Shown here: piece after piece, positions 43,816 to 56,503 of the stretch | Numbering within the stretch: the first letter of the stretch is position 1 | How the letters are laid out: each line of letters starts with the position of its first letter | NCBI RefSeq assembly: GCF_000143415.4 | Contig: NW_003314267.1 | Coordinates: forward strand, 124,001-188,000 | DNA from: Selaginella moellendorffii | Taxonomy: Eukaryota; Streptophyta; Lycopodiopsida; Selaginellales; Selaginellaceae | Length of the DNA stretch: 64,000 nt | Reading direction: 5' to 3' | Translations under genes and position numbers: made by a program | Notes under the pieces: model-generated | Databases searched by the model: none | What the model was told of the DNA's origin: nothing | The model's input: the letters and a program-made list of their open reading frames with translations, nothing else

Positions 43816-46800
43816 GTGGATTTCGATTCTAGCAGCGGTTGGGCACGGGATTATGCGGTGATGCGGGGCTCCAGGGCTCTTCCCGGTGATTCTTTGATCG
43901 ACTGGCTCAATGGCGTCGCTCCAGCATTCTTTTTGCTCCTGGCGGCGGCGCCTCTCTTTCTTGGAATCGATATCGTGGCGGCACAGAGTAGCGATGGGGG
44001 CCTTGACAGCGATCTTTCGGCATTGCTGGATTTCAAGGCGGGTTTGATTGATCCAGGTGACAGGCTCAGCAGCTGGAATCCATCGAATGCCGGCGCTCCA
44101 TGTCGATGGCGAGGGGTGAGTTGCTTCGCCGGGAGAGTCTGGGAGCTCCATCTTCCACGCATGTATCTCCAAGGATCGATCGCTGGTATGTGGTCTCTTA
44201 CTCTGTTTTCCCAAATTCTTTTGAGTGATGAGTGCTTCCACTTTTTGCCTATGCACAGACTTGGGGAGGCTGGGATCCTTGGATACGTTGAGCCTTCATT
44301 CCAACGCCTTTAATGGGTCTATTCCAGATTCTCTATCCGCTGCTTCCAATCTCCGGGTCATTTATCTCCACAACAATGCCTTTGATGGCCAAATCCCAGC
44401 GAGTTTGGCTGCGCTGCAAAAACTCCAGGTTCTCAATCTCGCCAACAACAGGCTAACCGGAGGCATTCCTCGCGAACTCGGGAAGCTCACATCATTGAAG
44501 ACGCTCGATCTGTCCATCAACTTTCTTTCAGCTGGCATTCCGTCAGAGGTATCCAACTGTTCCAGGCTGTTGTATATCAACCTCTCCAAGAACAGGCTTA
44601 CAGGTTCCATACCACCATCTCTCGGGGAGCTTGGTCTGCTGCGCAAGGTTGCTCTGGGTGGAAACGAGCTGACAGGAATGATTCCATCCTCGCTGGGAAA
44701 CTGCTCTCAGCTAGTGAGTCTGGATCTGGAGCACAATTTGCTGTCTGGGGCTATACCAGATCCTCTGTACCAGCTTCGTTTGCTCGAGAGACTGTTCCTG
44801 AGTACCAACATGCTGATCGGAGGCATCTCGCCTGCACTTGGCAACTTTTCGGTATTATCCCAGCTGTTTTTGCAAGACAACGCGCTTGGGGGTCCTATTC
44901 CTGCGTCCGTCGGCGCGCTCAAACAGCTCCAGGTGCTGAACTTGTCTGGAAACGCTTTGACCGGTAACATTCCTCCTCAAATAGCAGGGTGTACTACCCT
45001 TCAGGTTCTGGATGTACGGGTTAATGCTCTCAACGGTGAAATTCCCACAGAACTGGGTTCGCTGAGTCAGCTGGCCAATCTTACGCTCTCTTTCAACAAT
45101 ATCAGTGGAAGTATTCCACCGGAGCTGTTAAACTGCCGAAAGCTGCAAATTCTTAGACTGCAAGGCAACAAACTTTCTGGAAAGTTACCGGACTCGTGGA
45201 ACTCTTTGACAGGGCTTCAGATACTAAATCTGAGAGGGAATAATCTTTCCGGTGAAATTCCAAGCTCTCTTCTCAACATTTTGTCGCTGAAGGTACTGGA
45301 AGTCATACTGACGCGAAGTATTCCATCTGACTTTTAATCTCGGTTTGCAGCGTCTGTCACTTTCTTACAACAGTCTCTCGGGAAATGTGCCACTCACCAT
45401 CGGCAGGCTGCAAGAGCTACAAAGTTTGTCACTCTCGCACAACTCTCTGGAAAAAAGTATACCGCCCGAAATCGGCAACTGCAGCAACTTGGCGGTCTTG
45501 GAAGCGAGTTATAACAGGCTTGACGGGCCCCTCCCACCTGAGATAGGATATCTTTCTAAGCTTCAAAGATTGCAACTGCGGGACAACAAGCTCTCAGGAG
45601 AGATACCAGAAACGTTAATCGGCTGCAAGAATTTGACGTATTTGCATATTGGAAACAACAGGCTATCGGGAACTATTCCGGTTCTACTCGGTGGTTTAGA
45701 ACAGATGCAGCAGATCCGTCTAGAAAACAACCATCTTACTGGCGGTATACCGGCAAGTTTCAGTGCTCTGGTAAATCTACAAGCGCTCGACGTCTCCGTC
45801 AACAGTCTTACAGGACCAGTTCCATCGTTCCTCGCCAACCTTGAAAATCTAAGGTCGCTGAACGTATCATACAACCATCTCCAGGGCGAGATTCCTCCAG
45901 CGTTAAGCAAGAAGTTTGGAGCCAGCTCCTTTCAAGGCAATGCACGTCTGTGTGGAAGACCTCTAGTGGTGCAGTGCTCGCGATCGACAAGAAAGAAACT
46001 CAGTGGGAAAGTTTTGATCGCGACAGTGCTGGGCGCCGTCGTGGTTGGCACGGTCTTGGTGGCAGGCGCTTGTTTCCTGCTTTACATACTGCTACTGAGA
46101 AAACACAGAGACAAGGACGAGAGAAAAGCAGACCCAGGAACAGGGACGCCTACCGGGAACCTTGTCATGTTCCACGACCCGATTCCCTACGCCAAAGTTG
46201 TCGAGGCGACGCGACAGTTCGACGAGGACAGCGTCCTGAGCAGGACGAGATTCGGCATTGTCTTCAAGGCCTGCCTGGAAGACGGCAGCGTCCTCTCGGT
46301 GAAGCGCCTCCCGGACGGCTCCATCGACGAACCGCAGTTCCGGGGCGAGGCGGAGCGGCTGGGGAGCCTCAAGCACAAGAACCTGCTCGTTCTTCGCGGC
46401 TACTACTACAGCGCGGACGTGAAGCTGCTCATCTACGACTACATGCCCAACGGGAACCTGGCGGTGCTGCTGCAGCAGGCCAGCAGCCAGGACGGGAGCA
46501 TTCTCGACTGGCGGATGCGGCACCTGATCGCTCTCAACATCGCACGCGGCCTCCAGTTCCTCCACCACGCGTGCGACCCGCCGGTGGTGCACGGCGACGT
46601 CCGGCCTCACAACGTCCAGTTCGACGCCGACTTCGAGCCCCACATATCCGACTTTGGCGTCGAGAGGCTGGCGGTGACGCCCCCGGCGGACCCTTCAACG
46701 TCCTCGTCCTCCACTCCGGCCGGGGGATCGCTGGGCTACGTCTCGCCCGAGGCTGGCGCGACGGGGGTGGCCAGCAAAGAGTCGGACGTTTACGGGTTTG

Positions 46801-47141
46801 GGATCCTGCTGCTGGAGCTCCTGACGGGGCGGAAGCCCGCGACGTTCTCGGCCGAGGAGGACATCGTCAAGTGGGTCAAGCGGCAGCTGCAAGGGAGGCA
46901 GGCGGCGGAGATGTTTGATCCGGGACTGCTGGAGCTCTTCGACCAGGAGTCGTCCGAGTGGGAGGAGTTTTTACTGGCGGTGAAGGTAGCGCTGCTGTGC
47001 ACGGCGCCGGATCCCAGCGACCGGCCCTCCATGACCGAGGTGGTGTTCATGCTCGAGGGATGCCGGGGCGGCGGCGGCGGCGGCGGCGGCGGCGCGGAGG
47101 TGGCGTCGTCGGACCTCACCTCGCCATTGTCAGCTGTTTAG
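43816..47141 (+). CDS. LRR receptor-like kinase with non-RD, HGD-type kinase domain
   Basis: Plasma-membrane receptor kinase, closest in my memory to the Arabidopsis At1g75640 (MUSTACHES)/At4g36180 group. Exons 43861..44185, 44259..45292, 45351..47141 (1,049 aa from the ATG at 43861; an in-frame ATG at 43816 adds 15). After a signal peptide (FFLLLAAAPLFLG) comes an LRRNT (SALLDFKAGL, SSWN, PCRWRGVSC), more than 20 leucine-rich repeats of the LxGxIPxxLGxLxxLxxLxLxxNxL plant type, a transmembrane segment (VLGAVVVGTVLVAGACFLLY), and a kinase domain. The glycine loop is degenerate (LSRTRFGIVFKA), the ATP-site Lys is present (SVKRLPDG), the catalytic loop reads HGDVRPHN (HRDLKPEN in active RD kinases), DFG is present, and APE is replaced by SPEAG. 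A Gly run precedes the C-terminus. It may be weakly active or a pseudokinase. Confidence 0.92.
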
Positions 47142-47677
47142 AGAGACTGGTAAGAAGCTCTCGCGATCCATTTGGAAGATGACAAATCTTTCGCTTTGCA
47201 GTGACAAGTGTGGAGATCAACATTTTTTTCTTATGATCTTCATGATCAAAAGGTAGTATACTGTTTTAAATGTGATGCTTACCCACAAAGCTTTCGTTGT
47301 AGTTCGGGGGCTTCGATTACGAGACGATTGTTTGATCACCTGGTGGGAGGATTTCCCATATCCTTTTTATGCAAATAGCTATACAAAGGCACGGAGTGTG
47401 CTCTTCTCTCCTTCCCTGTAAGAACTGGTTAGAATGGCGAAAACTTCCACGAAAGTTTTACCTGTTTAGATGGCCAACGATCGAAATTCATTGGAAAAAC
47501 GTTTTGCTGCTGCTGGGTGTTGATTGACGACTCTGGATATAAAAAGGTAGAAACGATCAAAAACGGAGGAAAGAATGTGTCATAGGTTCTCGCGTAGCCA
47601 TCTCAAAGCACCCTGGGCAGCGGACCTGCGGAGAGAAATAAGCCGAGCTTTTTCTTTGCTTTGTTCTCGTTCTTTGC
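47142..47677. other. Convergent 3' regions of the receptor kinase and DnaJ genes
   Basis: 536 bp between two stop codons on opposite strands; holds 3'UTRs only as far as I can see. Confidence 0.5.
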
Positions 47678-49579
47678 TTACCCAATGGCGCTCGTCACCT
47701 TGCCCAAAACTCCACCATCTTCTTCTTCGTCTTGTTGGCCTTGGCTTTGGCTCTGTGCATTCTCTCCGTTCACACCTGCACAGGTTTCCAAGCTTCTAAG
47801 CCACCGCAAAATAGCTGCTCGGTGTGACTTACGCGCTTTTCCTTTGATTGGACTTCGAGATTTTTGCTGCTTTTGCAGATTTGCCAACTCCTCGATCAGG
47901 CTCTTCTCCGATTCACTGCAATGAAAGAGCAACCAACATAAGAAACCATATAGCCAATATCGACAAACGATTCAGTCACCTTAACCGCTTTGGAATCACT
48001 ATTTTGATTGTAAAGAAGTGATCCCCCCGCGCAGAAGGCCTGCTCAGGCGAGGAACTCCCATCTTTGAAAGCACGAGAACGTCACCTGGTTGTGTTCCAG
48101 GAGGTATTTGCAAGTCCATGGTCCCGCCTACAGTTTGTACCTATAAGCCCATCTTTTGACATCGATCCGACTGATATCATCACGACACTACCTTGATAGC
48201 AGTTCCCAAAATTGCGTCCGTGTAGTTAATCGAAACGGTCGAGTACAAATTCACCCCATCTCTCTGAATGCCAGGAACTTCCTTGACACTTAGATACAAA
48301 TAGAGATCTCCCGGTGGTCCACTGCAAAACCGAAAACAAATTAGAAAAAAACGCGTCTGATAGGCAACAACATACCCTCTCAGTCCAGCATCGCCTTCTC
48401 CGCGAACTCTCAAAGTGCTGCCATTGTCCACACCAGCCGGTATAGTCACCTTCAAACTTTTTTTCAATCGTACTCGTCCCTCGCCACCGCATTTGCGGCA
48501 GTAATCTGCAATAACTTCCCCCTCTCCTCCGCAGGACGTGCACGTAGACACCTGAAAGATGGCTGTGTAAAAATCCCGAAGGACGTATAGAAACGCATAC
48601 TCGAACCTGAGAAAACATGCCGAAAGGAGTTTCTTGAGTACGCATTACTTGGCCTCTCCCTCCGCAAGTAGGACAGACCCTTCGACTTGTGCTCGAGACG
48701 GCACCAGAGCCGCCACAAGCTCGACAGGATTCCAAGTGTGACGCCTCAAACTCCTTCTCTGCGCCGAAAATGGCCTCGGAGAACTCCAAAGTCATGTCGT
48801 AACTAGAAAACCAGACGAGGTCAATCAACTTACGAGACTCCTCACAAGCTTACCGAACGTCCTCACCCTGCACGGCAGTGCTTCTCCGCCTTGTTCCAGT
48901 TCCCATGCCTCCAAAGTTTCCCATGCCACCCATTCCAGCTCCAAAAAACGACTCCAGCAAGTCGAATGGATTGCTCTGTTAACAAGAAAGAGATCAAACA
49001 AGAGAAAGGAGGGAGAGAAACAAATCCCATACCGCATAAGCGCCAGCAGTAGATCCCATTCCAGGAGAGCCCTTGACTCCAGCCTCCCCGAATTGATCAT
49101 ACAAGCGCCTTTTATCATCATCGGATAACACCTACGTGAAAAATTCTACCACTCTTACTTTTTTTCTTTTTCGGATGAGGATGAGACGCATTTACCTCGT
49201 AAGCCGAGCTGATCTCCTTGAATTTCTCTTCTGCGCCTTTCTCCTTGTTGATATCTGGATGGAACTGCGGCAGATCATTGCCTCCAATCACAAAAATGCG
49301 GGACAGAACGAGCTGGCCTACCTTGCGAGCCAGCTTCCTATACGCGCTCTTGATTTCCTGCTTGCTCGCCCCCCTTTGGATGCCAAGAACTCCGTAGTAA
49401 TCCCCCGCCGCACAGATCCGAAATCTCTTGCTCTGCCGCTGCTGCTGGAGACGAACTCTGCCACTCCACGTCGATTTGGCGCCGCAGAAGCTCACCGAGG
49501 CCGTCTTGTCCCATCGATGGAGCGGTGAATTGCAGGGCAGCGCTCCAGCCACCGGCGCCATGGCCATTCTCGAGCACAA
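47678..49579 (-). CDS. Type-A DnaJ (Hsp40) co-chaperone, plastid type
   Basis: Co-chaperone stimulating Hsp70 ATPase, probably in the chloroplast stroma. Nine exons: 49322..49579, 49196..49264, 49033..49131, 48854..48975, 48607..48802, 48376..48551, 48192..48321, 47980..48140, 47678..47915; 1,449 nt, 482 aa. The N-terminal 55-60 residues form a transit peptide. The J domain starts [20 protein letters not shown] and contains HPD ([10 protein letters not shown]). A Gly/Phe region ([17 protein letters not shown]) follows, then four zinc-binding CxxCxGxG repeats ([32 protein letters not shown]) and the substrate-binding C-terminal domains ([76 protein letters not shown]). The donor of exon 5 was chosen to keep SQ|VSTC. 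The start may be at 49579 or 49567. Resembles Arabidopsis DJA5/DJA6. Confidence 0.93.
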
Positions 49580-49995
49580 TCCTCACGACGCCATAGCTCA
49601 GCGTTGCAAAACCCTAGAAGGATATTCCATTACTGTTCAAGCGCATATGCTTTATTTGAACAGGTCCGGCGTTCGAATCCCCACAGCTGCCGGGAAAAAA
49701 TATCTGGAGCAGCCTGTGCCACGTGACGTCTTGTGAGTGGGCCATTGGCAAGGTAGATCCAACCGCAGGTTCTAACGGTCTGATGCGTCCAAGGGTATAG
49801 GGCTTAGGGTTTTAGGGTCTGCATTTTCTTCGTCCAGTTTCGTCTATGCCGCGAGCGCCAGCGGCGTCGTCGTCCTCGTCCTAGAACTGGTAAGCGCTTT
49901 TGCTAGATTCGCCCTGTTTCGCCGTTTGATCGAGTGCGCGGTGCTGCAGCGAGTGATCGCCGCCGCTGTGGTGTGTTTTCTCGCTCACGCGCGCA
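49580..49995. promoter_or_regulatory. Divergent region between DnaJ and PPR genes
   Basis: 416 bp containing telo-box-like motifs on both sides (AACCCTAGAA near 49610; TTAGGGTTTTAGGG near 49805) and a tRNA-like stretch with a box-B GTTCGAATCC near 49672, discussed separately. Confidence 0.45.
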
Positions 49996-51976
49996 ATGTG
50001 GAAGGTCCGGAGAGCAGCGGCGTGTTCCTCATCGCTTCGCAAATGGTATTTCGAGCTTTTCTTGCTTGGTCTCGATTGTCTCGCTTGCTTTCTCGCGCTC
50101 CAGGTGCTTTACAGAGAAGAATGTGCCTCGGTGCTCACCGGGACTAGGGAGCTCGGATTCAAGAGCGGCATTTGCGAGACGGTGCTTCTCTCGAGCGCTG
50201 CTGCCTGGTGACGCGACCAGCTACGTGAAAACCAGCCGGGGTCTCTCTTTCTCGTATCGGGGCTTCGCCACCAGGCACGACAGCGCCTCCGACCTGTCCG
50301 AGAGCGACGAGTTTGAAGAGCCCGAATCGAGCAGCAGCCTAAAAGAGATCGAGGACGAGCCAGAGGAGACCAAGGAGGATGAAGACGAGGAAGAGGAGGA
50401 ACACGAGGACGTGAACTCGCACGAGCCGGTTACCGTGAAGTCTGTGGAGAAATCGAAGTCTGAGAGGCGGCTTACGCTGGCTCACAGTGACAAGCTGGAG
50501 CAAGAGCTTCTCGCGAGGATCTTTGCTTGCAAGAAGGACGAGAGTATGTCCTCGGTGCTGGACAAGTGGAAGGAGGAAGGGAAAGATCTCACCGTGAGCA
50601 TGATCGTGACGGTAATCAACAGGCTGAAGAACTCTAACCGGATGGCTCATGCCTTGGAGGTAAGAAAGAAAAGTTTCGGTTTCGTTCTTCTGTTTTTTAA
50701 CTTCTCTTCTACTTTGCTAGATGATCGAGTGGGTNNNNNNNNNNNNNNNNNNNNNNNNNNNNNNNNNNNNNNNNNNNNNNNNNNNNNNNNNNNNNNNNNN
50801 NNNNNNNNNNNNNNNNNNNNNNNNNNNNNNNNNNTCGAGATAACTGCGAGGTCCAAGGGGATCGCGGCCGCTGAGAAGCTGTTTGAGGAGCTCTCGGCCG
50901 AGGAGAAGACCCGGCCCGTGTACAACGCTCTCCTCACTCGCTACGTCTTTCTCCACAATGTGAAGAAGGCCGAGGGGCTGTTCGAGGAGATGGACAAGGC
51001 CGGCTTCCTGTCCCAGAGCCCCTTCGCGCTCAACCTCATGATGAAGCTCTACAAGCACAAGGGCGACAACGCAAAGTTCCAGGAGATGCTGGAGAAGGCC
51101 AAGGACGTGGCGGTGGAGCCGAACATCTTCACGTACAACGTGATGCTGGACCTCAAGGCCAAGGCCGGGGACGTCGAAGGCATGGAGAAGATCTTCGAGG
51201 AGATGAAGCTCAATCCAAACGCCAAGCCGGACGGGACCTCCTACTTCACGCTCTGCAAAGGCTACCTCAAGGCCGGGCTCACCGACAAGGCGGAGGTGAG
51301 CCTCCTGCGGATGGAAGTCGGGCCCTTCCGGAGGACGAAGGCGACGTTCGAGTACATGATGCTGGCTTACGGTCAGCTGGGACTGATCTCGGACGTGGAG
51401 CGGATGTGGCAGAAGTGCAAGATGGTTCCAGGCGATGGATTCAACAGCTTTCTGGCGTTCCAGCGGGCGATGGCGCTGGCAGGGGAGGTGCAGAGGGTGG
51501 ATTCGATGTTCAAGCATATGGACAAGTGGAAGCGGAGCAAAACGGTGGACTTGAAGCGGCACAACAACCTGCTGCTGGCGTACTACAAGAAGGGGATGAA
51601 GTGCGAGATCAAGGAGCTGGAGAAGAAGATGAACGAGATGGATCTGAGGGTGACGCTGGTGGACTGGGAGAAGGAGCCGATCAAGATGAGCAAGGCGGCC
51701 AAGGCGGTGGTGAGGAAGGACAAGGAGAAGGAGACGGCGGCGAGGAAGGGGCTGGAGGAGGCAGTGGAGAAGGCGGACGTGAAGGCGGCGGAGAGCGCGT
51801 TTGAGAAGTGCAAGGCGGGCAACATGGCCAAGGTTGGGGTGTGGAACAAGCTGCTCAAGGCATACGTGAATGCGCAGGTACCCGCCTATGGATTCTTGCA
51901 AAGGATGAAGGCGGAGGGGGTGGAGGCGAACGAGGAGACGCATAGTCTGCTCAAGAAGTTGCAAGTTGAGGCTTGA
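49996..51976 (+). CDS. P-class PPR protein, PPR596-like, interrupted by assembly gap
   Basis: Mitochondrial-type RNA-binding PPR protein similar in layout to Arabidopsis At1g80270 (PPR596). Exons 49996..50045, 50104..50659 and 50721..51976, the last containing 100 N. The start MWKVRRAAACSSSLRKWCF, made by splicing across 50046-50103, gives a plausible mitochondrial presequence; reading straight through from 49934 is the less likely alternative. Next comes a highly acidic segment (Glu/Asp runs, about 50290-50420), then SVLDKWKEEGKDLTVSMIVTVI and RMAHALEMIEW, the typical entry to this subfamily, and after the gap degenerate P-type repeats (VYNALLTRYVFLHNVKKAEG, IFTYNVMLDLKAKAGDVEGM, GTSYFTLCKGYLKAGLTDKA) with a Lys/Glu-rich C-terminal half. 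The missing residues should be about one repeat; the gap length is nominal. Confidence 0.88.
50735..50834. other. Assembly gap (100 N)
   Basis: Exactly 100 N inside the last PPR exon; a conventional placeholder, so real length is unknown. Frame happens to stay open across it. Confidence 1.
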
Positions 51977-54900
51977 CAATCTTTTAGCTCTTTTATCAAC
52001 TTAGCAAAAAAGACCCTTGTACGGTTAAGACTGTTTTACGGTTTAGGTTATAGGGATATTTCTTGAGGGCCACGTGACCAGAATGCATTTTTACGCACAA
52101 AAGGGTTTAAAGATATATGCTTCATATTTTTATAAAGGGTACATATAAAGATATATATCTTTATATCTTTATACCATACATTGATACATAGTCAAATCAC
52201 AAAAGTAGATCATCAACTCACATTTTTTATAAGAAGCAAAGGTAGTGGTGGATGACACAACAAATGTTTTAACTGTGATGGTGAAAGATTGTTTAATCAA
52301 CCAACAATGTCCAACTATGATCATGCTACATATGTTAAAGAAGGGATTCTATTAAGGGATTTTTAGAAGTGGATAATGAAGTTTTAAAAAGGTATCATTA
52401 GGACATCTAGGGCCAAAGGAAAGAGAAAAAAAAATGAAAAAATGGAGCTGAGCTTCAAAACTTAATAAGGATGCAAATATTAAGAAGCCAGAGTTTGTAG
52501 TTGAGATGTTGTGAAGATCTTAGTAGGGGATTTTTTTTAGGCAATAACATAACTTTGCAATGGAGATTCTTGAGAGGGATTATAGAAGGGAATCTTATTG
52601 ATGTAAGATGTGGTGCTGGAGATTCCAAAGGGGAATCTACCTATTTGTGAGGAACTAGATGGGGGTAAGTGTGGTTTAATGTGGTGCATTACAAGAAGGG
52701 AGTAGAGCAAGGAGGATGATAACAAGGAATCCTTGAATGGGAGAATTATGAACAAGTTTCAAGTCATGTTCACTAGAGGAAAAACTTATAATGTAGAGAT
52801 AGAATATAGTGAAAGGGAACCTAATGGAATTGAGGCTATATTAAAAGAATCATACTTGGGGAGGTGTTTAGATTTCAGAAGGGAATTCTATAATATGGTG
52901 ACCAGTGAGGAATTCTAAAGAGAGTCCTACTAAGATGGCAAATAAGGGATTTGTAATGTTGTTGCAATCAAGTATTTGAGGCACTTGTGAGGGAGATTTG
53001 CAATAGGGATGGATTGTGTTCAAGTGGCAATAAGATATGGTGTGGCCAATTCTAAAATAGTGACTATCAAGACAGTATTAGATCAAGTTCAAGAGATTGA
53101 TATGACTAGTAAAGTTCCTCTTGTTGCAAGAAAATTGGAAATGTGCAAGTGGAGATTCCAGAAGGGAATCCACTTGTTTTCACAAGTTTGTGCATGTAAC
53201 GCACCTAAATTTGGAGTTAAATTCTAAACCCATTATGCTACGAAACAAGGATACCTAAATTTACATTCACAAAATTGCCCTTGAACTAGGATGCAAATTT
53301 AATTTGCATCCTCACAACTTCTAACAAAGCAGGGTGTAGGGAGTGAGCATAACCCCACTGCACCTGCAACAAAGCTGCATGAGCTAATTAGGGCAATGAT
53401 GTGGATGGTGGAGCTAAGGTATTCTAAGATCTTGAGAATCTCAAAGTTGAAGAATAAAAGTGGGAAGCAATAGGGAATAAAGGTTAAGTTAGTTTTCACC
53501 CTACCCCTTGGGGATTTTGTGTTTAACAATGTTACTTGGAGTGTGAATTGGAATAAGGAGTGTTTGCACTTTGTATGCATTTTGAGTGTTTCCATCAGTG
53601 TTCGAAATAACTCGGAGTGAGTGGGAGATCTTGTGTTGGCATTTGCAGTGTGCTGCAAGGTTGGGTTATATGTACATATTTGTTTTGCTCCCACTAGCAA
53701 GTAGAAAGCAACCAAGTTGTATTAGCAAGAGATCAAAAAAGCATTATTATGCTGACATTTTAAATATTCCATGCCACCTAGCTTGAGTGATAAGTTTGGA
53801 TGGTATATGCCATCTAAACTGATCTAAGACATAAGGGGATTAAAATCTGCAAGGTGGAGGAGGCTAGTGTGCTGGCAAAGACATGGAGAACTGGCCAAAA
53901 CAATGTTGTGGAAAATCAAATTCAAGATGGTTGCAAATCTCTAAAATGGGTAAATACATTAGGTAATGCAATCAAGAGGAGATCCAAAAGGATCAGGAGT
54001 GGATACTATGTGCCACTAACTGAGATCCTCTATAAAGGACACTCCATGATTTAAGTCCTAGGAATCACTAGTAAGTGCCTTTAAATACAGGATTCTCTAG
54101 AGGGGATGGGATGGAGGCTTGGCTTCTACCTTCACTTCTTCTCCTTGCCTTTTATACCTGGCTTATAATGTAGCCTTGAGCTTGTGTGAGAGCATCCCAT
54201 GGCTTGCCAATAGTAACATAATGGCCTTGGGACTATCATCTTCAATGTGAATGCTTCCAATGTGTGGAGCATAGTTACACACAAATGTGTTTGTCTAGAA
54301 ATTTTGTCTTGGCAAACATTTGCTGCCCGTGTTTGTTAAACCATGTTCAAGAATATTCTTTTCTGTTAGGGCTCTTGAGCTGAGTGACACGATGCTGAGG
54401 AGAGAAGGGACTCTAGTGATATGGAGAAGGATTGGGCATTGGCAAACGATCTGAAAATGCTCAATATTCCTGGATTTAAGCATTGCCATGGAGGTTCTTC
54501 ATGGAAATATTAAGAATCTTTAACATTTTTTAGGGTTTTCTTAGTTTGTTGACAATGACCGCATTTGAACGTTTTCATGTTTGCTAAGTACTCTACGTGG
54601 AGAGTGGCTGGACGGAAAGATCTCTCACAGGCCTGCAAATGCCTGTGAAGGGGAATTTGTGGGAGCTGGTGCGTTGGGAGCCTACCAAACAGGCGGCCGA
54701 GCAGTGAATTAGAGAACCTTGGGCGAGAGCTTGGAGGAAGTTGCCCTTGATTCCTGGCCTGGTCCTATAGGGATGTGGATGGTACAAGCGATAGCTGCTA
54801 GCTTTACTAGCAATACGAAACTAGAAAACATTAAATTAACTGCTATATGAATCACTCAGATTTCTCGCAATGGCATCAAAAACATCATCTACCAGAACAG

Positions 54901-56282
54901 CCATATCATGGTTGATGTTCTTTACGCAATAGCCATGGATAATTTCTCGGCCCTTCAGAGGCTTTCACCACTTCGGCTGGCTGTTCCTTGTTCAGTACAG
55001 TCACTATACCTGAATGGTTGATCTACTCAGAAGAGCCAGATGGCACTGTCTTTTGGCGAGCCACACGTGGGGATATGGGTGACACAGATCAAGCTGAAGG
55101 GATTTCGTAACTGGTGGATTGAGCAGCAGCTCAAAGACCACCTAAGGAGGAATATTTATTATTTGACCTGTACCCTGTCATTGGGGGTCCGGGAGGAGCT
55201 ATGCTTGAGGCGGCAATCCGGTAAATAACGAGCCTTCTTCCAAAACCTAGATATCTTACTTGGTTACACGTACATTGCAAAGCATGTCAAATGTTTGTGA
55301 CAAACATAAACCTTAGCTGAAATACAAGATCAACTTTGGTCTATAAGATTGCTCAATTCAATATTTTATAGTTCACTTTATATTTCAAAAGCTCTTAAAT
55401 ATACAGATATGTAACAATTAACATAAAGGTACTATAAGTAAATTATATAATACTTTATTCCCGGCAGTGACGTGGACATTGCGTGACATTTATTTTATAA
55501 TTTTATAATTTTTATTTTATTTATTACATCTGAAACTTTATTTTGTATTTTATAAAGTAAAAAATTTATTTTTTATTTTTATGTCATATATATGATTTCT
55601 TAATTCAGCAGTTTGAATGATATTTTTAAATTTAAATGTTTCTACTAAATTCATCACAAATATATCCAAGAAAATATGCAACAACACTTTGTTTTGTGTT
55701 ATTCCTGTTTATCATTATGTAATAATGAATTGATCACAGCATAATTTGAGTTTATAATGTGTATTATAAACATATTTAACACATGAAGTATATAATTATA
55801 AATATGTTTGTAAACACAAGATCAATCTCATTGCATAATAAACTAGAATATATTAGAAAGTGTTTAGGAAAGTTTGATGGTGGAATATCCCAGAATATTT
55901 ATGCACAAGTGAATTAATAAATACATAAATAATTATAAGTGATTTTCAAAAAATTATATATGGAACATGGAAAAAGTAATATTAAAAATATTTTATAACA
56001 TTCTTAGAAACTTGAAAATATAAACTACAATTAATGAAGAGATTATATATATAGGCTACCTGTTTTATATACGGAGGCTACCTGTTTGATCGCGCTCAAG
56101 GCTGCCCGACAAGACAGGATCATGTCGTTGGCATCTCACACTGGGGATTGTTCTTATGGTCTGGCCTGAGTTCCGCTTTCTAACGATTTCTAACGAAGTT
56201 GATATATATATATTAATTAGTTTCTTTAAGTAAAGAGATAAACCATGCAGGTACTGGCACAAGTTTGCGCTCTACTCCACAG
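51977..56282. other. AT-rich region without convincing gene
   Basis: Mostly unique AT-rich sequence. At 52550-53200 short palindromic motifs GGAGATTCC...GGGAATC(C)AC recur. At about 54590-55230 a GC-richer patch translates to broken frames (for example 55040-55228 and 54593-54787 on the other strand), perhaps a dead gene, but I recognise no family. 55280-56040 is about 80% A+T. Confidence 0.55.
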
Positions 56283-56503
56283 TCAGTGACAAAAGCTGCT
56301 AAAGATCACCTTGCTGCAGAAACCATCCATGGCCGTTGGGTGACGAACGCTCTCGTAGATGATGTTTATCATATAGTAGTTAAGTTTGCTTGGACCTCCC
56401 TGCGAGCTCCTCAGTGAGGATCTTGGCTCGTCAGATGAAATTTTTTCGTGGAGGAAACTTTTGAGAACCTTGAGCTGCGCTCTCTTCTCCGTCATGGCAA
56501 TGC

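Noticed and set aside
46790-47119. Minus-strand Pro/Ser-rich ORFs opposite the receptor kinase, and the 322-codon plus-strand ORF at 45950-46918
   Set aside because: Shadows of the GC-rich kinase coding sequence in other frames; no domain similarity.
49590-49700. tRNA-like stretch with box-A-like TAGCTCAGCGTTG and box-B GTTCGAATCC plus a 7-bp hairpin TGTTCAA/TTGAACA
   Set aside because: The 3' AGCTGCC acceptor strand has no complementary 5' strand and the T stem does not pair, so I cannot fold a tRNA. It may be a tRNA-derived remnant.
49934-50103. Reading the PPR596-like gene straight from the ATG at 49934
   Set aside because: Splicing 50046-50103 joins a better N-terminus from 49996 with canonical GT/AG and correct phase; the read-through segment looks like translated intron.
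50717-51979. 420-codon minus-strand ORF opposite the PPR596-like gene
   Set aside because: His/Leu-rich antisense shadow of a GC-rich coding exon, running through the N gap.
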